A DNA stretch of 64,000 bases from Pseudoxanthomonas sacheonensis (GCF_010093305.1 NZ_PDWS01000002.1:1-64000), one strand, 5' to 3'; numbered from the stretch's first letter, positions 10,536 to 19,899 are shown. Program-made: numbers and translations. The notes: a model not told the origin generated them from the sequence alone.

Positions 10536-11570
10536 CTATCGATGGAATTGCAGACCATTGGCTTTCAAGCGTACCCGCGCCACCAGGGTATGCGAACTCA
10601 TGTAGAGCGTATGTCCGTCGTCGCCGAAAGCGCAGTTGGAGATCGCCGTGCCGGTCTCGATACGGCCGAGACGCTTGCCATCGGGGTCGAACACCAGCAC
10701 ACCACCCGGCCCGGTAGCGAACAGACGTCCGTCTTCGGCAACGGCCATGCCGTCCGGCAATCCCGGAACGCCTTCCCCCAGCAGGTCGGTAGCATCGGCG
10801 AACACGAGTTTGCTCGTGACATCGCCTTGCGCGTCCAGTGAGTAAGCCATCCAAATCGGTCGCTTCGGATCCGAGTTGGAGACGTATAGCGTCCGCTCGT
10901 CCGGCGACAGCGCGATGCCGTTCGGGAAACTCAGCCCGTCGTCCAACAGATGGACGCTGCCGTCGGTATCGACGCGATACACGCCATTGAACTTCAGCTC
11001 CTTGACCGGGGACTCGTCCAATCCTTTCAGCCCGTAGGGAGGGTCGGTGAAGAACACCGCACCGTCGCTGCGCCTGACGACATCGTTCGGACTGTTGAAT
11101 TTCTTCCCTTGGTACGTCGCTGCGAGTGTGGTTTTCAGTTTCGTTTCCGGATCCAGCCTCGCCACGACACGGGTTCCGGAGTCGGCCAGTACGACCGTTC
11201 CGGCCGGTTCCGCATACAAGCCGTTGGCACCTGCCTCACGCAGCGTGCCCGGGTTCGGTCCGGCAAGGCCGGACGGCTTCAGGAAAACGGAGATGCCGTC
11301 GCGCTCGCTCCAGCGATATAGTGTGTTTTCCGGCACGTCGGTAAAAAGCAGGTAGTTGCCTTGGCGAACCCAGGCCGGGCCTTCGGCCCAGGTGAAACCC
11401 TCGGCTATCTTCTCGATCCTGACATCGGGCGCGACCACGTCGTGGAACGACTCGTCGAATACGGTCAAGCGCCCGAGGGTGGGGAAGGATTGTCGGGAAG
11501 CGCCCGCCGCCGCGAAGGCCGCCAACACGACAGTGAGCACTGTTGCAAGAGCGAAGCGGAATGAAGGCAT
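10536..11570 (-). CDS. Exported SMP-30/gluconolactonase-family lactonase
   Basis: A 344-residue six-bladed propeller of the SMP-30/gluconolaconase/LRE family with a signal peptide (about 24 residues). Metal-ligand segments are visible: Glu in FTWAEGPAW, Asn in NSPNDVV and in FPNGIALS, and Asp in LPDGMAV. Members hydrolyse sugar lactones; in this locus xylono- or glucono-lactone is plausible but unproven. ATG 11570 was chosen over 11603 because AGGGAA lies about 9 nt before it and the signal peptide starts there. It is divergent from the GPH symporter gene, with the perfect operator palindrome between them. Confidence 0.88.
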   Translation of the reverse strand: MPSFRFALATVLTVVLAAFAAAGASRQSFPTLGRLTVFDESFHDVVAPDVRIEKIAEGFTWAEGPAWVRQGNYLLFTDVPENTLYRWSERDGISVFLKPSGLAGPNPGTLREAGANGLYAEPAGTVVLADSGTRVVARLDPETKLKTTLAATYQGKKFNSPNDVVRRSDGAVFFTDPPYGLKGLDESPVKELKFNGVYRVDTDGSVHLLDDGLSFPNGIALSPDERTLYVSNSDPKRPIWMAYSLDAQGDVTSKLVFADATDLLGEGVPGLPDGMAVAEDGRLFATGPGGVLVFDPDGKRLGRIETGTAISNCAFGDDGHTLYMSSHTLVARVRLKANGLQFHR

Positions 11571-11727
11571 GCTGGTTTCCCTGATGTTGTTATGTACGTC
11601 CAAGTGTGAAGCAGGAAATCATCACCTTCAGACGCATGCGAGAAAGACAGTGCAGGTTAATGGCCTTGTTGCAATGCGATATGCCGGTGCCGCAATCCAT
11701 GCTGCTTTGCAGCGTGCGGACGGTTAA

Positions 11728-11741
11728 TGGTAGCGCTACCA
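11728..11741. promoter_or_regulatory. Perfect 14-bp palindrome TGGTAGCGCTACCA, probable LacI-type operator
   Basis: TGGTAGCGCTACCA reads the same on both strands and has the central CG of LacI-family operators. It lies in the 314-nt divergent region between the SMP-30 lactonase (start 11570) and the GPH symporter (start 11885), so one bound repressor could control both. A related site lies at the GH67 start (1533-1546). The LacI-type regulator at 341-1435 is the likely ligand. Confidence 0.7.
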
Positions 11742-11884
11742 TCCGGCATCTTACAGATATCACGCGGCCCGAACCAAAACAATCGGAAGTGGTTTGCTGC
11801 AGCGAACCGAATCATCGTCTCCTACATGCGGCCGAAAGGCCGGTCGGCTTAACCAACGCAGCTGCAGCAGAGCAACCGGTGACC

Positions 11885-13369
11885 ATGGACAAGCCCGCGG
11901 AAACTCTTTCGGTCAAGGAGAAGATTGGATACAGCCTGGGCGATCTGGCTGCCAACCTCATCTTCCAGACCCTGATCACCTACCTGGCGTTCTTCTACAC
12001 CGATGTCTACCGGATGCCGGCGGCCACGGCGGCCAAGGTCATCTTCGTAGTGGGGTTGTTGGGCGCCTTCGTGTTCACGCCGCTGATCGGCCTGATCGCC
12101 GACCGCACCACGACCCGGTGGGGGAAGTTCAGGCCCTGGATCCTGTGGACGTCGATTCCGTTCGGCGTGCTGTCCCTGCTGGCTTTCAGTACTCCCGATC
12201 TGGGCGAGCACGGCAAGGTCGTCTATGCGCTGGTCACCTACACCTTGCTGATACTGGTCTATGCCGCCAACAACCTGCCTTACTCCGCACTCAGTGGAGT
12301 GCTGACTGGCAACATGGATCAGAGGAACAGTCTTTCGTCGTATCGTTTCGTAGCGGTCATGGTGGCGCAGTTCATCATCCAGGTGCTGTTGCTGCCTCTG
12401 GTGCTGATCCTTGGCAATGGCGACAAGGTGGAAGGCTTCAAGAACACCATGACGGTGTTCGCCATCGTCGGCACTGCGTGTTTCCTCATCACCTTCTTCA
12501 CCACGCGCGAGCGCATCGTGCCGGTGCCCGAACAGAAATCCGGCGTGATGCAGGATCTGCGCGATCTGACCCACAACGGACCCTGGCTGGTGATGCTGGC
12601 GCTCACCATTCTGGTGTTCGTCAACCTGGCCTTGAAAGGCGGGACCTATATCTACTATTTCCAGTATTACCTGAGCGAGCCGGCGCTGGCGGCGTTCCTG
12701 CAGGACATCGGCTTCAACGGCTTCATCGAAGGGTTGAACTCGCTGCTGACCGGTGCAGGACTGGCCGCATTCGCCTGGCCCAAGGACGCACCGACTTCCG
12801 CCTTCAGTCTGTTCAATGCCGGCGGCATCATCTTCATGATCGTGGGCATCGGGTTTTCGCGGTGCCTGGCCGACCGCTTCGGCAAGCGCGACGTTTTCGG
12901 CGCCGCGCTGCTGGTTTCCACATTGTTCCTGCTGGCGTTCTACTTTTATTCGCCCGAGTCCATCTGGCTGGTATTCGTCAGCTATATCCTGCATGGCTTC
13001 TCTTACGGCATCACCATTCCCTTGCTATGGGCCATGATCGCCGATGTGGCCGATTATTCGGAATGGAGGAACAACCGTCGCGCTACCGCCATCATCTTTT
13101 CGGCCATGCTTTGCGGGTTGAAGATAGGGTTGAGCATCGGCGGCGCGCTGGTGGCCGGCATTCTGGCGTTCTATGGCTATGACGCCGATGCCGGCGTGCA
13201 GCCGCCGCAAACGGTCAATGGCATTCGTCTGGCGATCAGCGTGTTCTGCTCCATTCCGTTCCTGGTGGCCGTGGCCATGCTGTTTCTCTACAAGATCGAC
13301 AAGCGCATGGAGTCGCGTATCGAAAGCGAGCTGGGTGCGCGCAGATTGCAGAGCGCGGCCGTCTCCTGA
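11885..13369 (+). CDS. GPH-family (glycoside-pentoside-hexuronide) cation symporter
   Basis: A 494-residue inner-membrane protein with about 12 hydrophobic helices and the family signature DRTTTRWGKFRPW after helix 2. Relatives (XylP, XynT, MelB type) import xylosides or other oligosaccharides with Na+ or H+. A loop of about 60 residues before helix 8 (from LSEPALAAFLQD) is longer than in MelB. The ATG was chosen because MDKPAETLSVKEKIGYSLGD is the normal family N-terminus; the frame is open further upstream but that stretch is not conserved-looking and runs through the operator. It heads an operon with a cytoplasmic GH43 and an epimerase, so it probably imports xylo-oligosaccharides for intracellular cleavage. 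Confidence 0.92.
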   Translation: MDKPAETLSVKEKIGYSLGDLAANLIFQTLITYLAFFYTDVYRMPAATAAKVIFVVGLLGAFVFTPLIGLIADRTTTRWGKFRPWILWTSIPFGVLSLLAFSTPDLGEHGKVVYALVTYTLLILVYAANNLPYSALSGVLTGNMDQRNSLSSYRFVAVMVAQFIIQVLLLPLVLILGNGDKVEGFKNTMTVFAIVGTACFLITFFTTRERIVPVPEQKSGVMQDLRDLTHNGPWLVMLALTILVFVNLALKGGTYIYYFQYYLSEPALAAFLQDIGFNGFIEGLNSLLTGAGLAAFAWPKDAPTSAFSLFNAGGIIFMIVGIGFSRCLADRFGKRDVFGAALLVSTLFLLAFYFYSPESIWLVFVSYILHGFSYGITIPLLWAMIADVADYSEWRNNRRATAIIFSAMLCGLKIGLSIGGALVAGILAFYGYDADAGVQPPQTVNGIRLAISVFCSIPFLVAVAMLFLYKIDKRMESRIESELGARRLQSAAVS

Positions 13370-13402
13370 ACACTTCAGCATCCATATGGGACCTGTCCTG
13401 CC

Positions 13403-14419
13403 ATGCCCGATGAATCGGCCTTCGTCGATCTGCAAGCGCTAGCCGCCAAGGCCATTTCGCAGCCGCTGGTGAGCCACATCTACACGGCCGATCCGTCGGC
13501 GCACGTGTTCGATGGCCGTCTCTATATCTATCCGTCCCACGACATCGACGCGGGCATCCCGTTCAATGACGATGGCGATCATTTCGGCATGCAGGACTAT
13601 CACGTACTGCGCATGGAGTCGCCCGAGGGCGAGGCGGTCGATTGCGGCGTCGCTCTGCATATCAGGGATGTGCCCTGGGCCGAGCGGCAGATGTGGGCGC
13701 CGGATGTGGCGTACCGCGACGGCAACTACTATCTCTATTTTCCTGCGAAGCGCGCGGACGGCATTTTCCAGATCGGCGTGGCGGTAAGCGATAACCCGGC
13801 GGGACCTTTTGTGGCCGAGCCGCAGGCGATCGAAGGCAGCTATTCGATAGACCCTGCCGCCTTCACCGACGACGATGGAACCTGCTATCTGTATTTCGGC
13901 GGACTTTGGGGCGGGCAACTGCAGAAGTACCGCGACAACGCGTACGACGCCTCGCACGAAGAGCCTATGGCCGGTCAGCCGGCGCTGGGTCCCCGCGTAG
14001 CGCGGCTGGAGGCGGACATGAAACGCTTCGCCGAAGCGCCGCGCGAGGTGCTGATAGTGGACGAAGCGGGGCAGCCATTACGCGCCGACGACCATGCGCG
14101 CCGATATTTCGAAGGCCCGTGGATGCACAAGCATCTGGGCAAGTACTACCTCTCGTATTCGACAGGCAATACCCATCTGCTGTGTTATGCGTTGAGCGAC
14201 AACCCTTATGGGCCTTTCGTCTATCAGGGCGTAATCCTGCAACCGGTGGTGGGCTGGACGACCCATCATTCGATCTGTCAGTTCCAGGGTCGCTGGTATT
14301 TGTTCTATCACGACTCCTTGCTTTCCGGCGGCGTGACTCACCTGCGTTCGGTCAAGGTGACAGAACTCCATTACGACGGGCAGGGCAGGATCCGGACCAT
14401 CGACCCCTATGGCGGTTGA
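13403..14419 (+). CDS. Cytoplasmic GH43 glycosidase (beta-xylosidase / alpha-L-arabinofuranosidase)
   Basis: 338 residues with no signal peptide, so intracellular. The GH43 propeller shows the catalytic set Asp30 (YTADPSAHVF), Asp150 (YSIDPAAF) and Glu237 (YFEGPWMHK). The substrate is likely the short xyloside brought in by the upstream GPH symporter. It follows that gene by 33 nt and overlaps the epimerase by 11 nt. The exact subfamily (xylose versus arabinose release) cannot be settled by eye. Confidence 0.9.
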   Translation: MPDESAFVDLQALAAKAISQPLVSHIYTADPSAHVFDGRLYIYPSHDIDAGIPFNDDGDHFGMQDYHVLRMESPEGEAVDCGVALHIRDVPWAERQMWAPDVAYRDGNYYLYFPAKRADGIFQIGVAVSDNPAGPFVAEPQAIEGSYSIDPAAFTDDDGTCYLYFGGLWGGQLQKYRDNAYDASHEEPMAGQPALGPRVARLEADMKRFAEAPREVLIVDEAGQPLRADDHARRYFEGPWMHKHLGKYYLSYSTGNTHLLCYALSDNPYGPFVYQGVILQPVVGWTTHHSICQFQGRWYLFYHDSLLSGGVTHLRSVKVTELHYDGQGRIRTIDPYGG

Positions 14420-15254
14420 TCCTCGCCATCTGCCAGCACTGGACGCAATGGCGCCCATGCAGCCGGGGCCGCTGATCGCGATCGGCAACGCAGGGCTACG
14501 CGTGACTATCGCGCCGCAGGCCGGTGGGCGCATTGCGCAGATCCATTGCGACGGCATCGATCATCTCGTTGGCTACGATGATGCCAATCAGGCGATGATC
14601 GCCTGGGGAAGTTATCCGATGGTGCCGTGGGCAGGCCGCATTCGCCAGGGTCGATTCGACTTCCAGGGCCGGGAATACCAGCTGCCGCTGAACCTGGACG
14701 CGCACGCCATTCATGGCGTTGGCTTCACGATGGCCTGGCAGGTGGAAGCGCATGAAACCCATGCCGTAGAGCTTTCGCTGGCACTGCCCGAAGACGAACG
14801 CTGGCCGTTCGGCGGAACCGCGCATCAGCGGATCGAGGTGGGCGAGGGCCGGTTGAAGATGGAGTTGTCGGTGCGCGCTGGTGCGGCTCCGATGCCGGCC
14901 GTCATCGGCTGGCATCCGTGGTTCCGCAAACCGGAGCAACTGCTGTTCTCGCCCAGCGGCATGTATCCCCGCGACCAGCAGGGAATCGCGATACTGCCAT
15001 TGGTGGAGCCGCTGCCGGGTCCATGGGACGACTGCTTCATCAACCAGGCGCCGGTCGTGCTGCAACGCGCGGGCCAACGCCTGCAGTTGAGTTCGGACTG
15101 CACACATTGGGTGGTCTACGACCAAACCGCCCACGCCACCTGTATAGAGCCTCAAAGCGGCCCGCCCGATGCGTTCAATCTGGAGCCGACGATAATTCTG
15201 CCTGGGGAAACGCTGCGGAAGAGATTCTTGATCGAATGGCTGGAGCCTCGATAG
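14409..15254 (+). CDS. Aldose 1-epimerase (mutarotase) family protein
   Basis: A 281-residue protein of the galactose-mutarotase fold with the catalytic His region AHAIHGVGF and the Glu region TCIEPQSGPPDAFN, plus GWHPWFRK. It would speed interconversion of the alpha and beta anomers of the sugar released by the GH43 enzyme and is presumably cytoplasmic, since no signal peptide is seen. It overlaps the GH43 coding end by 11 nt; a later ATG at 14448 would avoid the overlap. Last gene of the symporter operon. Confidence 0.9.
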   Translation: MAVDPRHLPALDAMAPMQPGPLIAIGNAGLRVTIAPQAGGRIAQIHCDGIDHLVGYDDANQAMIAWGSYPMVPWAGRIRQGRFDFQGREYQLPLNLDAHAIHGVGFTMAWQVEAHETHAVELSLALPEDERWPFGGTAHQRIEVGEGRLKMELSVRAGAAPMPAVIGWHPWFRKPEQLLFSPSGMYPRDQQGIAILPLVEPLPGPWDDCFINQAPVVLQRAGQRLQLSSDCTHWVVYDQTAHATCIEPQSGPPDAFNLEPTIILPGETLRKRFLIEWLEPR

Positions 15255-15559
15255 GGGTGAGGCCTTCCGAGCGGCTTTGCCGCGCCGACCCAGCTATGGG
15301 CGTACAAGATCCAGTCAGCGCCCTGTGTATTTTACATAATATAGATTATGCGAAATTAGATATTGGAGCTGCTTGCCCTGGCGACTGCTCGGTTCTGGCT
15401 TCGAGGCTGTTTCTGCACACGCCGCCAGCCAGGATCTGAGCTCTGCCATGCTCAGGATCAAGCCACTGTCATGCTTAGGCGTGTACTACTCGACTTGATG
15501 GTCTTGGACGGAACTAGACGATTGCCAGTAACGCCACGAACAGATGGAGCGCGAAACAG
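15255..15559. other. Intergenic region before the arginase-like gene
   Basis: 305 nt without a convincing gene. A short AT-rich stretch (15326-15362, TATTTTACATAATATAG region) may hold the promoter of the arginase-like gene; no hairpin with a U-tract, operator-like palindrome or repeat was seen. Confidence 0.5.
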
Positions 15560-16366
15560 ATGCAGTCTTTGCAGAAACAATTCGACCTCAGCCTCGCTTA
15601 TCCGCAATGGCAAGGATCGGGTCGGCACGAGAATCTCCCGCGTGGCGCTGCAGCGGCAGCTGCGGTGTGCGGGCGGTACGCGCCACTGGTACGGGTGCCC
15701 TTGGACGACGGCAACGTGGAAGCCGCTTACGGCGTACGGCGTTGGGAAGCGGTCTTTGCGCAGTTCCGCAGCGCTCAGGATATCCTCGCACGCTCCGGTG
15801 CCAGGCGTGTGCTGACCGCTGGCGGAGATTGCGCAGTGGATGTCGCAGTGATCGATTATCTAAGCGGAATACATCCTGGCCTGCGCGTAATCTGGGTCGA
15901 TGCCCACCTGGATGCGAACACACCCGAGACTTCCCCCAGCGGCAACTTCCATGGCATGCCGGTGAGCGCCATTCTGGGGCGCGCACCCGAACCGATGCGG
16001 CCCTTCCTGCGCGCTCCGCTCGACCCGGCCCGCTTCCACTACTTCGGCATCAGGGTCGGGGACGACGGCGACTGGGCGTTGCAGCGTGAACTGGATTTGA
16101 AGTTGCTGGATCCGGAAGTGTCCATCGACGGGCCGGTCCATATCCATTTCGACCTGGACGCGCTCGATCCGCGCGAATTTCCTTACGTCGCTTATCCCGA
16201 AGGCGGCCTCGGGATCGAAGACGCAATCGCCCTGGTCGGCCGCATAGCACGCGAGTCGGACTTGGTCGGCCTCACGGTGACCGAATTCGCCCCTGCCGAT
16301 GAAGATGAAGCCCGCGAAGGCAGCAAGACGATTGCGAGGCTCTGCGAGGCAGCCCTCGATCCATGA
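15560..16366 (+). CDS. Arginase/agmatinase (ureohydrolase) superfamily protein with an altered metal ligand
   Basis: A 268-residue protein of the ureohydrolase fold. Metal-binding motifs are WVDAHLDANTP (Asp114, His116, Asp118) and HFDLDALDP (Asp198, Asp200), and the late VTEFAP Glu is kept. The first motif reads LTAGGDCAVD: Cys91 stands where arginases have the manganese-binding His of GGDH. Family members hydrolyse guanidino compounds to urea, but this change means the substrate, or even catalysis, is open. It stands alone, between a sugar operon and a convergent surface-protein gene, with no other arginine or polyamine genes nearby. Confidence 0.85.
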   Translation: MQSLQKQFDLSLAYPQWQGSGRHENLPRGAAAAAAVCGRYAPLVRVPLDDGNVEAAYGVRRWEAVFAQFRSAQDILARSGARRVLTAGGDCAVDVAVIDYLSGIHPGLRVIWVDAHLDANTPETSPSGNFHGMPVSAILGRAPEPMRPFLRAPLDPARFHYFGIRVGDDGDWALQRELDLKLLDPEVSIDGPVHIHFDLDALDPREFPYVAYPEGGLGIEDAIALVGRIARESDLVGLTVTEFAPADEDEAREGSKTIARLCEAALDP

Positions 16367-16368
16367 AG

Positions 16369-16412
16369 CCGCAACCGGTGCCCGTGCGTTTCGCACGATG
16401 ATCCGGTTGCGG
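16369..16412. terminator. Double hairpin between convergent genes (possible bidirectional terminator)
   Basis: A perfect 10-bp stem CCGCAACCGG / CCGGTTGCGG (16369-16378 and 16403-16412) encloses a second perfect 6-bp hairpin CGTGCG-TTT-CGCACG (16383-16397). It lies directly after the arginase-like stop and before the end of the convergent surface-protein gene. No U-tract follows, so Rho-independent action is uncertain. Confidence 0.5.
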
Positions 16413-16453
16413 ATGCATGGACAGCACCACTCCCCTGCCCTCTGTATCGGGCT

Positions 16454-18490
16454 CTAGGGCGACACGCTGCACGACAGCGTGAAGGTCACGCTCCCGTTCG
16501 CAGGCAGCGTTGGAATGCCGATTCCGGCGGCGGATTGCATCGCGGTGGCCAGCGCGGACCCGGTCTCGGCAGGGCACGTTGCACCATTGCTTGAACCGCA
16601 AGTCGCAGTGGCGCAGGTCAGTCCTGTCAACGGAGTATCGCGTACTACAGCGCCGTCGGCTGCGCCCGGCCCCAGATTCGTGGCCACGATGGTGTAGTCG
16701 ACATTCGATCCGGCAGGTACCGTATCGTTGCCGCCGTCCGTGCTGCCGCTCGCCGGGGTGTTGGTCTTGGTGATCTGCAGGTTCGCGATGGCGCTATTGG
16801 TGAATGTGCAGGTGATGTTGGCATCCGCCGCCGTCGCTGCGGCATCGAGAAGGACAGTGCGCGCGGCCAGATCCGGCGTGGCCGTGCCGCCCGCGCCGAG
16901 TCCCGTGCACACGATGCCCGTCAAGGCGAAGCCGGTTGCCGCATCTTCGGTGAGGGTGACGGGCGCGCCCGCCGCGGTCAGCGATTGCGCTGCGCCGCTG
17001 ACCGCGGTGTTCGGCGCCGTCGTGGTCAGGCTTTGCGCGGCGATGCCGTTGTCGCCGCTGAAGGAGAACGTACCCACGCCACCGGTGCTGATTTTGGCGA
17101 TGGTCACGGTCGGCGCTATTTGCGGCAAGGCCAACCGATAATCTTCCGCCTCGCCGTTAACGGCTACGCCGGCGGGATTGGCTATGCTCGCTTCATCGGG
17201 CGACAAGCGCAGGCGCATGTAGCTCGTCGCCTGCGTCGTATAGTCGGCCGGAATAGTCCAGGTCAGCGAGACCGTGCCGCTGCCGCTCGGACAGGTCGCC
17301 GTCGCCGAACGGTCGTCGGCATCGAAGCTGCCGTTGCCGTCGAAGTCGATCCAGCCCGCTACGAAAGCCGGCCCGGTGCAGGCGATATTCGAAATCGTGT
17401 AACTCGCGCCGGATGGACCGCTTGGCGGCGGCACGGCGGCATAGCCGCTTCCCAGCGGGCCCGTGGTCTTGGGCAGAGCGTCGACGTCGGAGCCGCCGAC
17501 CGCACCGGCAGCATCGGGATCCGGCTCGATCGTCGCGCCGAGGCGCGCGCCGGGCACCACCGTCGCCAGATTGGCGCGGTCGTTGTAGTCGCCGCCGGTG
17601 ACCGCGACGCCCCCGCTCCAGTTGGTATTGAGCACGTGCGCAGCGGCGCTGCCGTACGAGGCGGGAATGGCCTCGGAGAATTCGAGATCGATCACCGCGC
17701 CCACTGCGACTGCGGAAACGCCGCCGCCCTGCGCGATGACCCTGGCCGACAAGGCGCCGTCGATGAAACCGACGAGCGCCGGGCCCGCGCGCAGCGAAGG
17801 CGTGGCGTTGCCCTCGCAGCTGGTCGCCGGCGCCGTCGGTCCGGCGAACCTGACTTCATTTCCGCTCACGGTGACCGTGGAGCGGATATTGGTGTTGCCG
17901 CCGCGGCATTGGGCGATTTCGTCGATCACCCGCAGCGTGCCGCCGCTGGTCAGGCGTGCCGCGACGAACTCGCTGCCGCCGCTGGCTTCTGCATCCGCGA
18001 ACACCAGGCCGCTGAGTCCGAAAGGCACTCCTCCCAAAGTGGCGCTGCACGAGAAGTCGAACTCGATCGTCGTGCTCCCCGGCGTCGCCAGACCCACGCT
18101 CAGCGTATTGGGGTTGGCGCCCTGCCCCGGATGATTGCCGCCGATGTTGTAGAGATCATCGAGGCCGTCGCCCTGCCAACTGCCGGGGGTGTAGACGGTC
18201 AAACCGTTCACGGTTCCGCGCGTGCGTGCCGCGTTGCTCAGCGTGCAGGTGATATCGAGACGGTTGGCGCTCGACGCCGGCGTGCCGATATTGAAGCCGC
18301 GGGTGATCGTCTTGCCGGCGAAGACATTTTCGCCGTTGTTGCCCCAGTCCACCCAGAAGATGCGCCCGCGATGCAAGCCGCTGCCGCCCGTGGCGAATTG
18401 CGCCTGCGCCGGAGACGCCACTGCCAGCAGCGCGCAGAAGGCAATGCCGAGTGCGCCCTTCGAGGCCCAGAATTTCACTTGTGATCGCAT
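16454..18490 (-). CDS. Secreted surface protein with CshA-like, GEVED and DUF11 domains
   Basis: A 678-residue extracellular protein with a signal peptide (about 31 residues, ending ASPAQAQ). The N-terminal 300 residues resemble a CshA-type adhesin head (GRIFWVDWGNNGENVFAGK). A GEVED-type domain follows (about 370-455, GWIDFDGNGSFDADDRSA to NGEAEDYRLAL), then a prealbumin-like beta domain (TVTIAKISTGG) and one DUF11 domain (LQITKTNTPASG to LTGLTC). There is no sorting signal or autotransporter barrel, so the mode of surface attachment is unknown. ATG 18490 was chosen because AAGGAA lies 8 nt upstream; 18514 is possible. Adhesion or matrix function is inferred from domains only. Confidence 0.82.
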   Translation of the reverse strand: MRSQVKFWASKGALGIAFCALLAVASPAQAQFATGGSGLHRGRIFWVDWGNNGENVFAGKTITRGFNIGTPASSANRLDITCTLSNAARTRGTVNGLTVYTPGSWQGDGLDDLYNIGGNHPGQGANPNTLSVGLATPGSTTIEFDFSCSATLGGVPFGLSGLVFADAEASGGSEFVAARLTSGGTLRVIDEIAQCRGGNTNIRSTVTVSGNEVRFAGPTAPATSCEGNATPSLRAGPALVGFIDGALSARVIAQGGGVSAVAVGAVIDLEFSEAIPASYGSAAAHVLNTNWSGGVAVTGGDYNDRANLATVVPGARLGATIEPDPDAAGAVGGSDVDALPKTTGPLGSGYAAVPPPSGPSGASYTISNIACTGPAFVAGWIDFDGNGSFDADDRSATATCPSGSGTVSLTWTIPADYTTQATSYMRLRLSPDEASIANPAGVAVNGEAEDYRLALPQIAPTVTIAKISTGGVGTFSFSGDNGIAAQSLTTTAPNTAVSGAAQSLTAAGAPVTLTEDAATGFALTGIVCTGLGAGGTATPDLAARTVLLDAAATAADANITCTFTNSAIANLQITKTNTPASGSTDGGNDTVPAGSNVDYTIVATNLGPGAADGAVVRDTPLTGLTCATATCGSSNGATCPAETGSALATAMQSAAGIGIPTLPANGSVTFTLSCSVSP

Positions 18491-19035
18491 GCGTCTATTC
18501 CTTTTGGCCGACATCCGGCTTGTATGGTCGTAATCGACGGATCGTCGATCCTGCTGGGGAAGCAATGGCGACAGCGGTTAACCGCATCCTGGGAGATCGC
18601 CGTTCGGCTTACGCCAAGCGCGAAATGCGGGCACGGATAGGCCACGGCCCACAGCCGCGCGCAGACTGCCTGGATTCATGACCACCCGACCGCTCCCCTT
18701 CAAACGCAGCCGCTGATGGCCTGCGCTCTTTCACGTTCAATGGCTCTCGTACAGCGCCGCTGCACCGAGCTCCCCCTGTTTCAGACCGAAATTCCAGCGC
18801 AAGGAGCGATGGAATTGTGATCCGAATCATGAAAATGGTAAGGCAAAATACACTTTACGCCAAGCGGATTTCGCTCCTGTGGCGCTTCGGGACGGGCGTT
18901 TTTTTGTCCTGTCGAGACATTGCAGGATGAAATTCGGACGGAACTGCGCTTGTAGCGCTCAACGAGTGGTGGCGCCTTGGTGGTACGCGGTGCGGCCCCT
19001 GGCTGTGGCTCGCCCGGGAGAATAACGCATTCCGT
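18491..19035. other. 545-nt intergenic region
   Basis: No coding region is convincing. It presumably holds the promoter of the surface-protein gene. A T7 run at 18898-18905 follows GGACGGGCG but I see no good stem before it. A small perfect hairpin GCGCT-TGT-AGCGC lies at 18946-18958. A small RNA cannot be excluded. Confidence 0.4.
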
Positions 19036-19818
19036 TCAAACAGCCTCGATACTTCGCGGCGGACGATACATAAGCGCCTGCGATATCTCATCGGCCGCTT
19101 CGCGCAGCGAGTTCAGGGCTTCCTGCACGTTGATCTGCTGCGGACGGCGTTCGATGAAGGGTACCGTGAGCGTGTAAGTGGCGTGCTCCTGCTGCAGGAT
19201 CGGCGCCGTAAGGTCGATGACGCCGACCACCGCCTCGCTGGGGTGCATCGCATAACCGTGCTCGCGCACTTCGCGCGCGGCTTTCAGGAATTGCGCGCGC
19301 TCGTAAGGCACTTCGCTCTCATCGATCAATTTCAGCCAGCGCGCCTGGACGTCTTCCTGTTGGAATGCGAACAACACCAGACCCGAGGTCGAGTGCGCCA
19401 ACGGCCGCCGATGGCCGGGGCGCACCACCAGGCCCAGATCGCTGGGCGCATCGATCTGGGCGATGACCACGATCTGGTCGTCGGAGGGCGCGACCAGATG
19501 GCAGGGTTGGCGGATTCTGTCGGCCAGATGCCGCATCACCGGCAGCGCCACTTCGGTGACGTTCTGCACCTGCGGCTGCTGCATGCCGAGCATGAACAGA
19601 CGGTTGGTGAGCATATAGTCCCCGTTGCCGGCTACTTTGGTCAGGTAGCCGCGCTCTTCGAGCACCTGCAGCATGCGGAAGATTTCGCTGCGCGAACGCC
19701 CCACGCCTTCCGAGATTTCGCCCATGGATCGGGGGCCGGCGTTCTGGGCCAGCAGCTCCAGGATGTCCAGGCCCTTGTCCAGAGCGGGCGCGCGATACTT
19801 GGGGGTCTTGGCAGTCAT
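19036..19818 (-). CDS. IclR-family regulator of L-fucose genes
   Basis: 260 residues. An N-terminal winged helix (about 12-75) reads ALDKGLDILELLAQN, MGEISEGVGRSRSEIFRML and LEERGYLTK; an effector-binding GAF-like domain follows (about 85-250; HSTSGLVLFAF). It is divergent from the fucP-like symporter and sits next to the whole fucose pathway, so it likely controls both arms with a fucose-derived effector; that is inference. Start 19818 (MTAKTPKYRAP) was chosen over 19830; neither has a strong ribosome binding site. Confidence 0.88.
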   Translation of the reverse strand: MTAKTPKYRAPALDKGLDILELLAQNAGPRSMGEISEGVGRSRSEIFRMLQVLEERGYLTKVAGNGDYMLTNRLFMLGMQQPQVQNVTEVALPVMRHLADRIRQPCHLVAPSDDQIVVIAQIDAPSDLGLVVRPGHRRPLAHSTSGLVLFAFQQEDVQARWLKLIDESEVPYERAQFLKAAREVREHGYAMHPSEAVVGVIDLTAPILQQEHATYTLTVPFIERRPQQINVQEALNSLREAADEISQALMYRPPRSIEAV

Positions 19819-19899
19819 GCTGAACAGCATAAGGGAACAAGGTGAGTGCCGGCATGGGTGCCGGAGACCGAAGCTTGCAGTTCGGCGGCCAGCATTGCA

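Noticed and set aside
16985-18484. A 499-codon plus-strand open frame opposite the surface-protein gene
   Set aside because: Its translation is low-complexity Arg/Ala-rich without domains, while the minus strand has a signal peptide and recognisable domains.
18881-18905. Possible terminator with T7 run
   Set aside because: No stable stem of useful length precedes the T-run on either strand.
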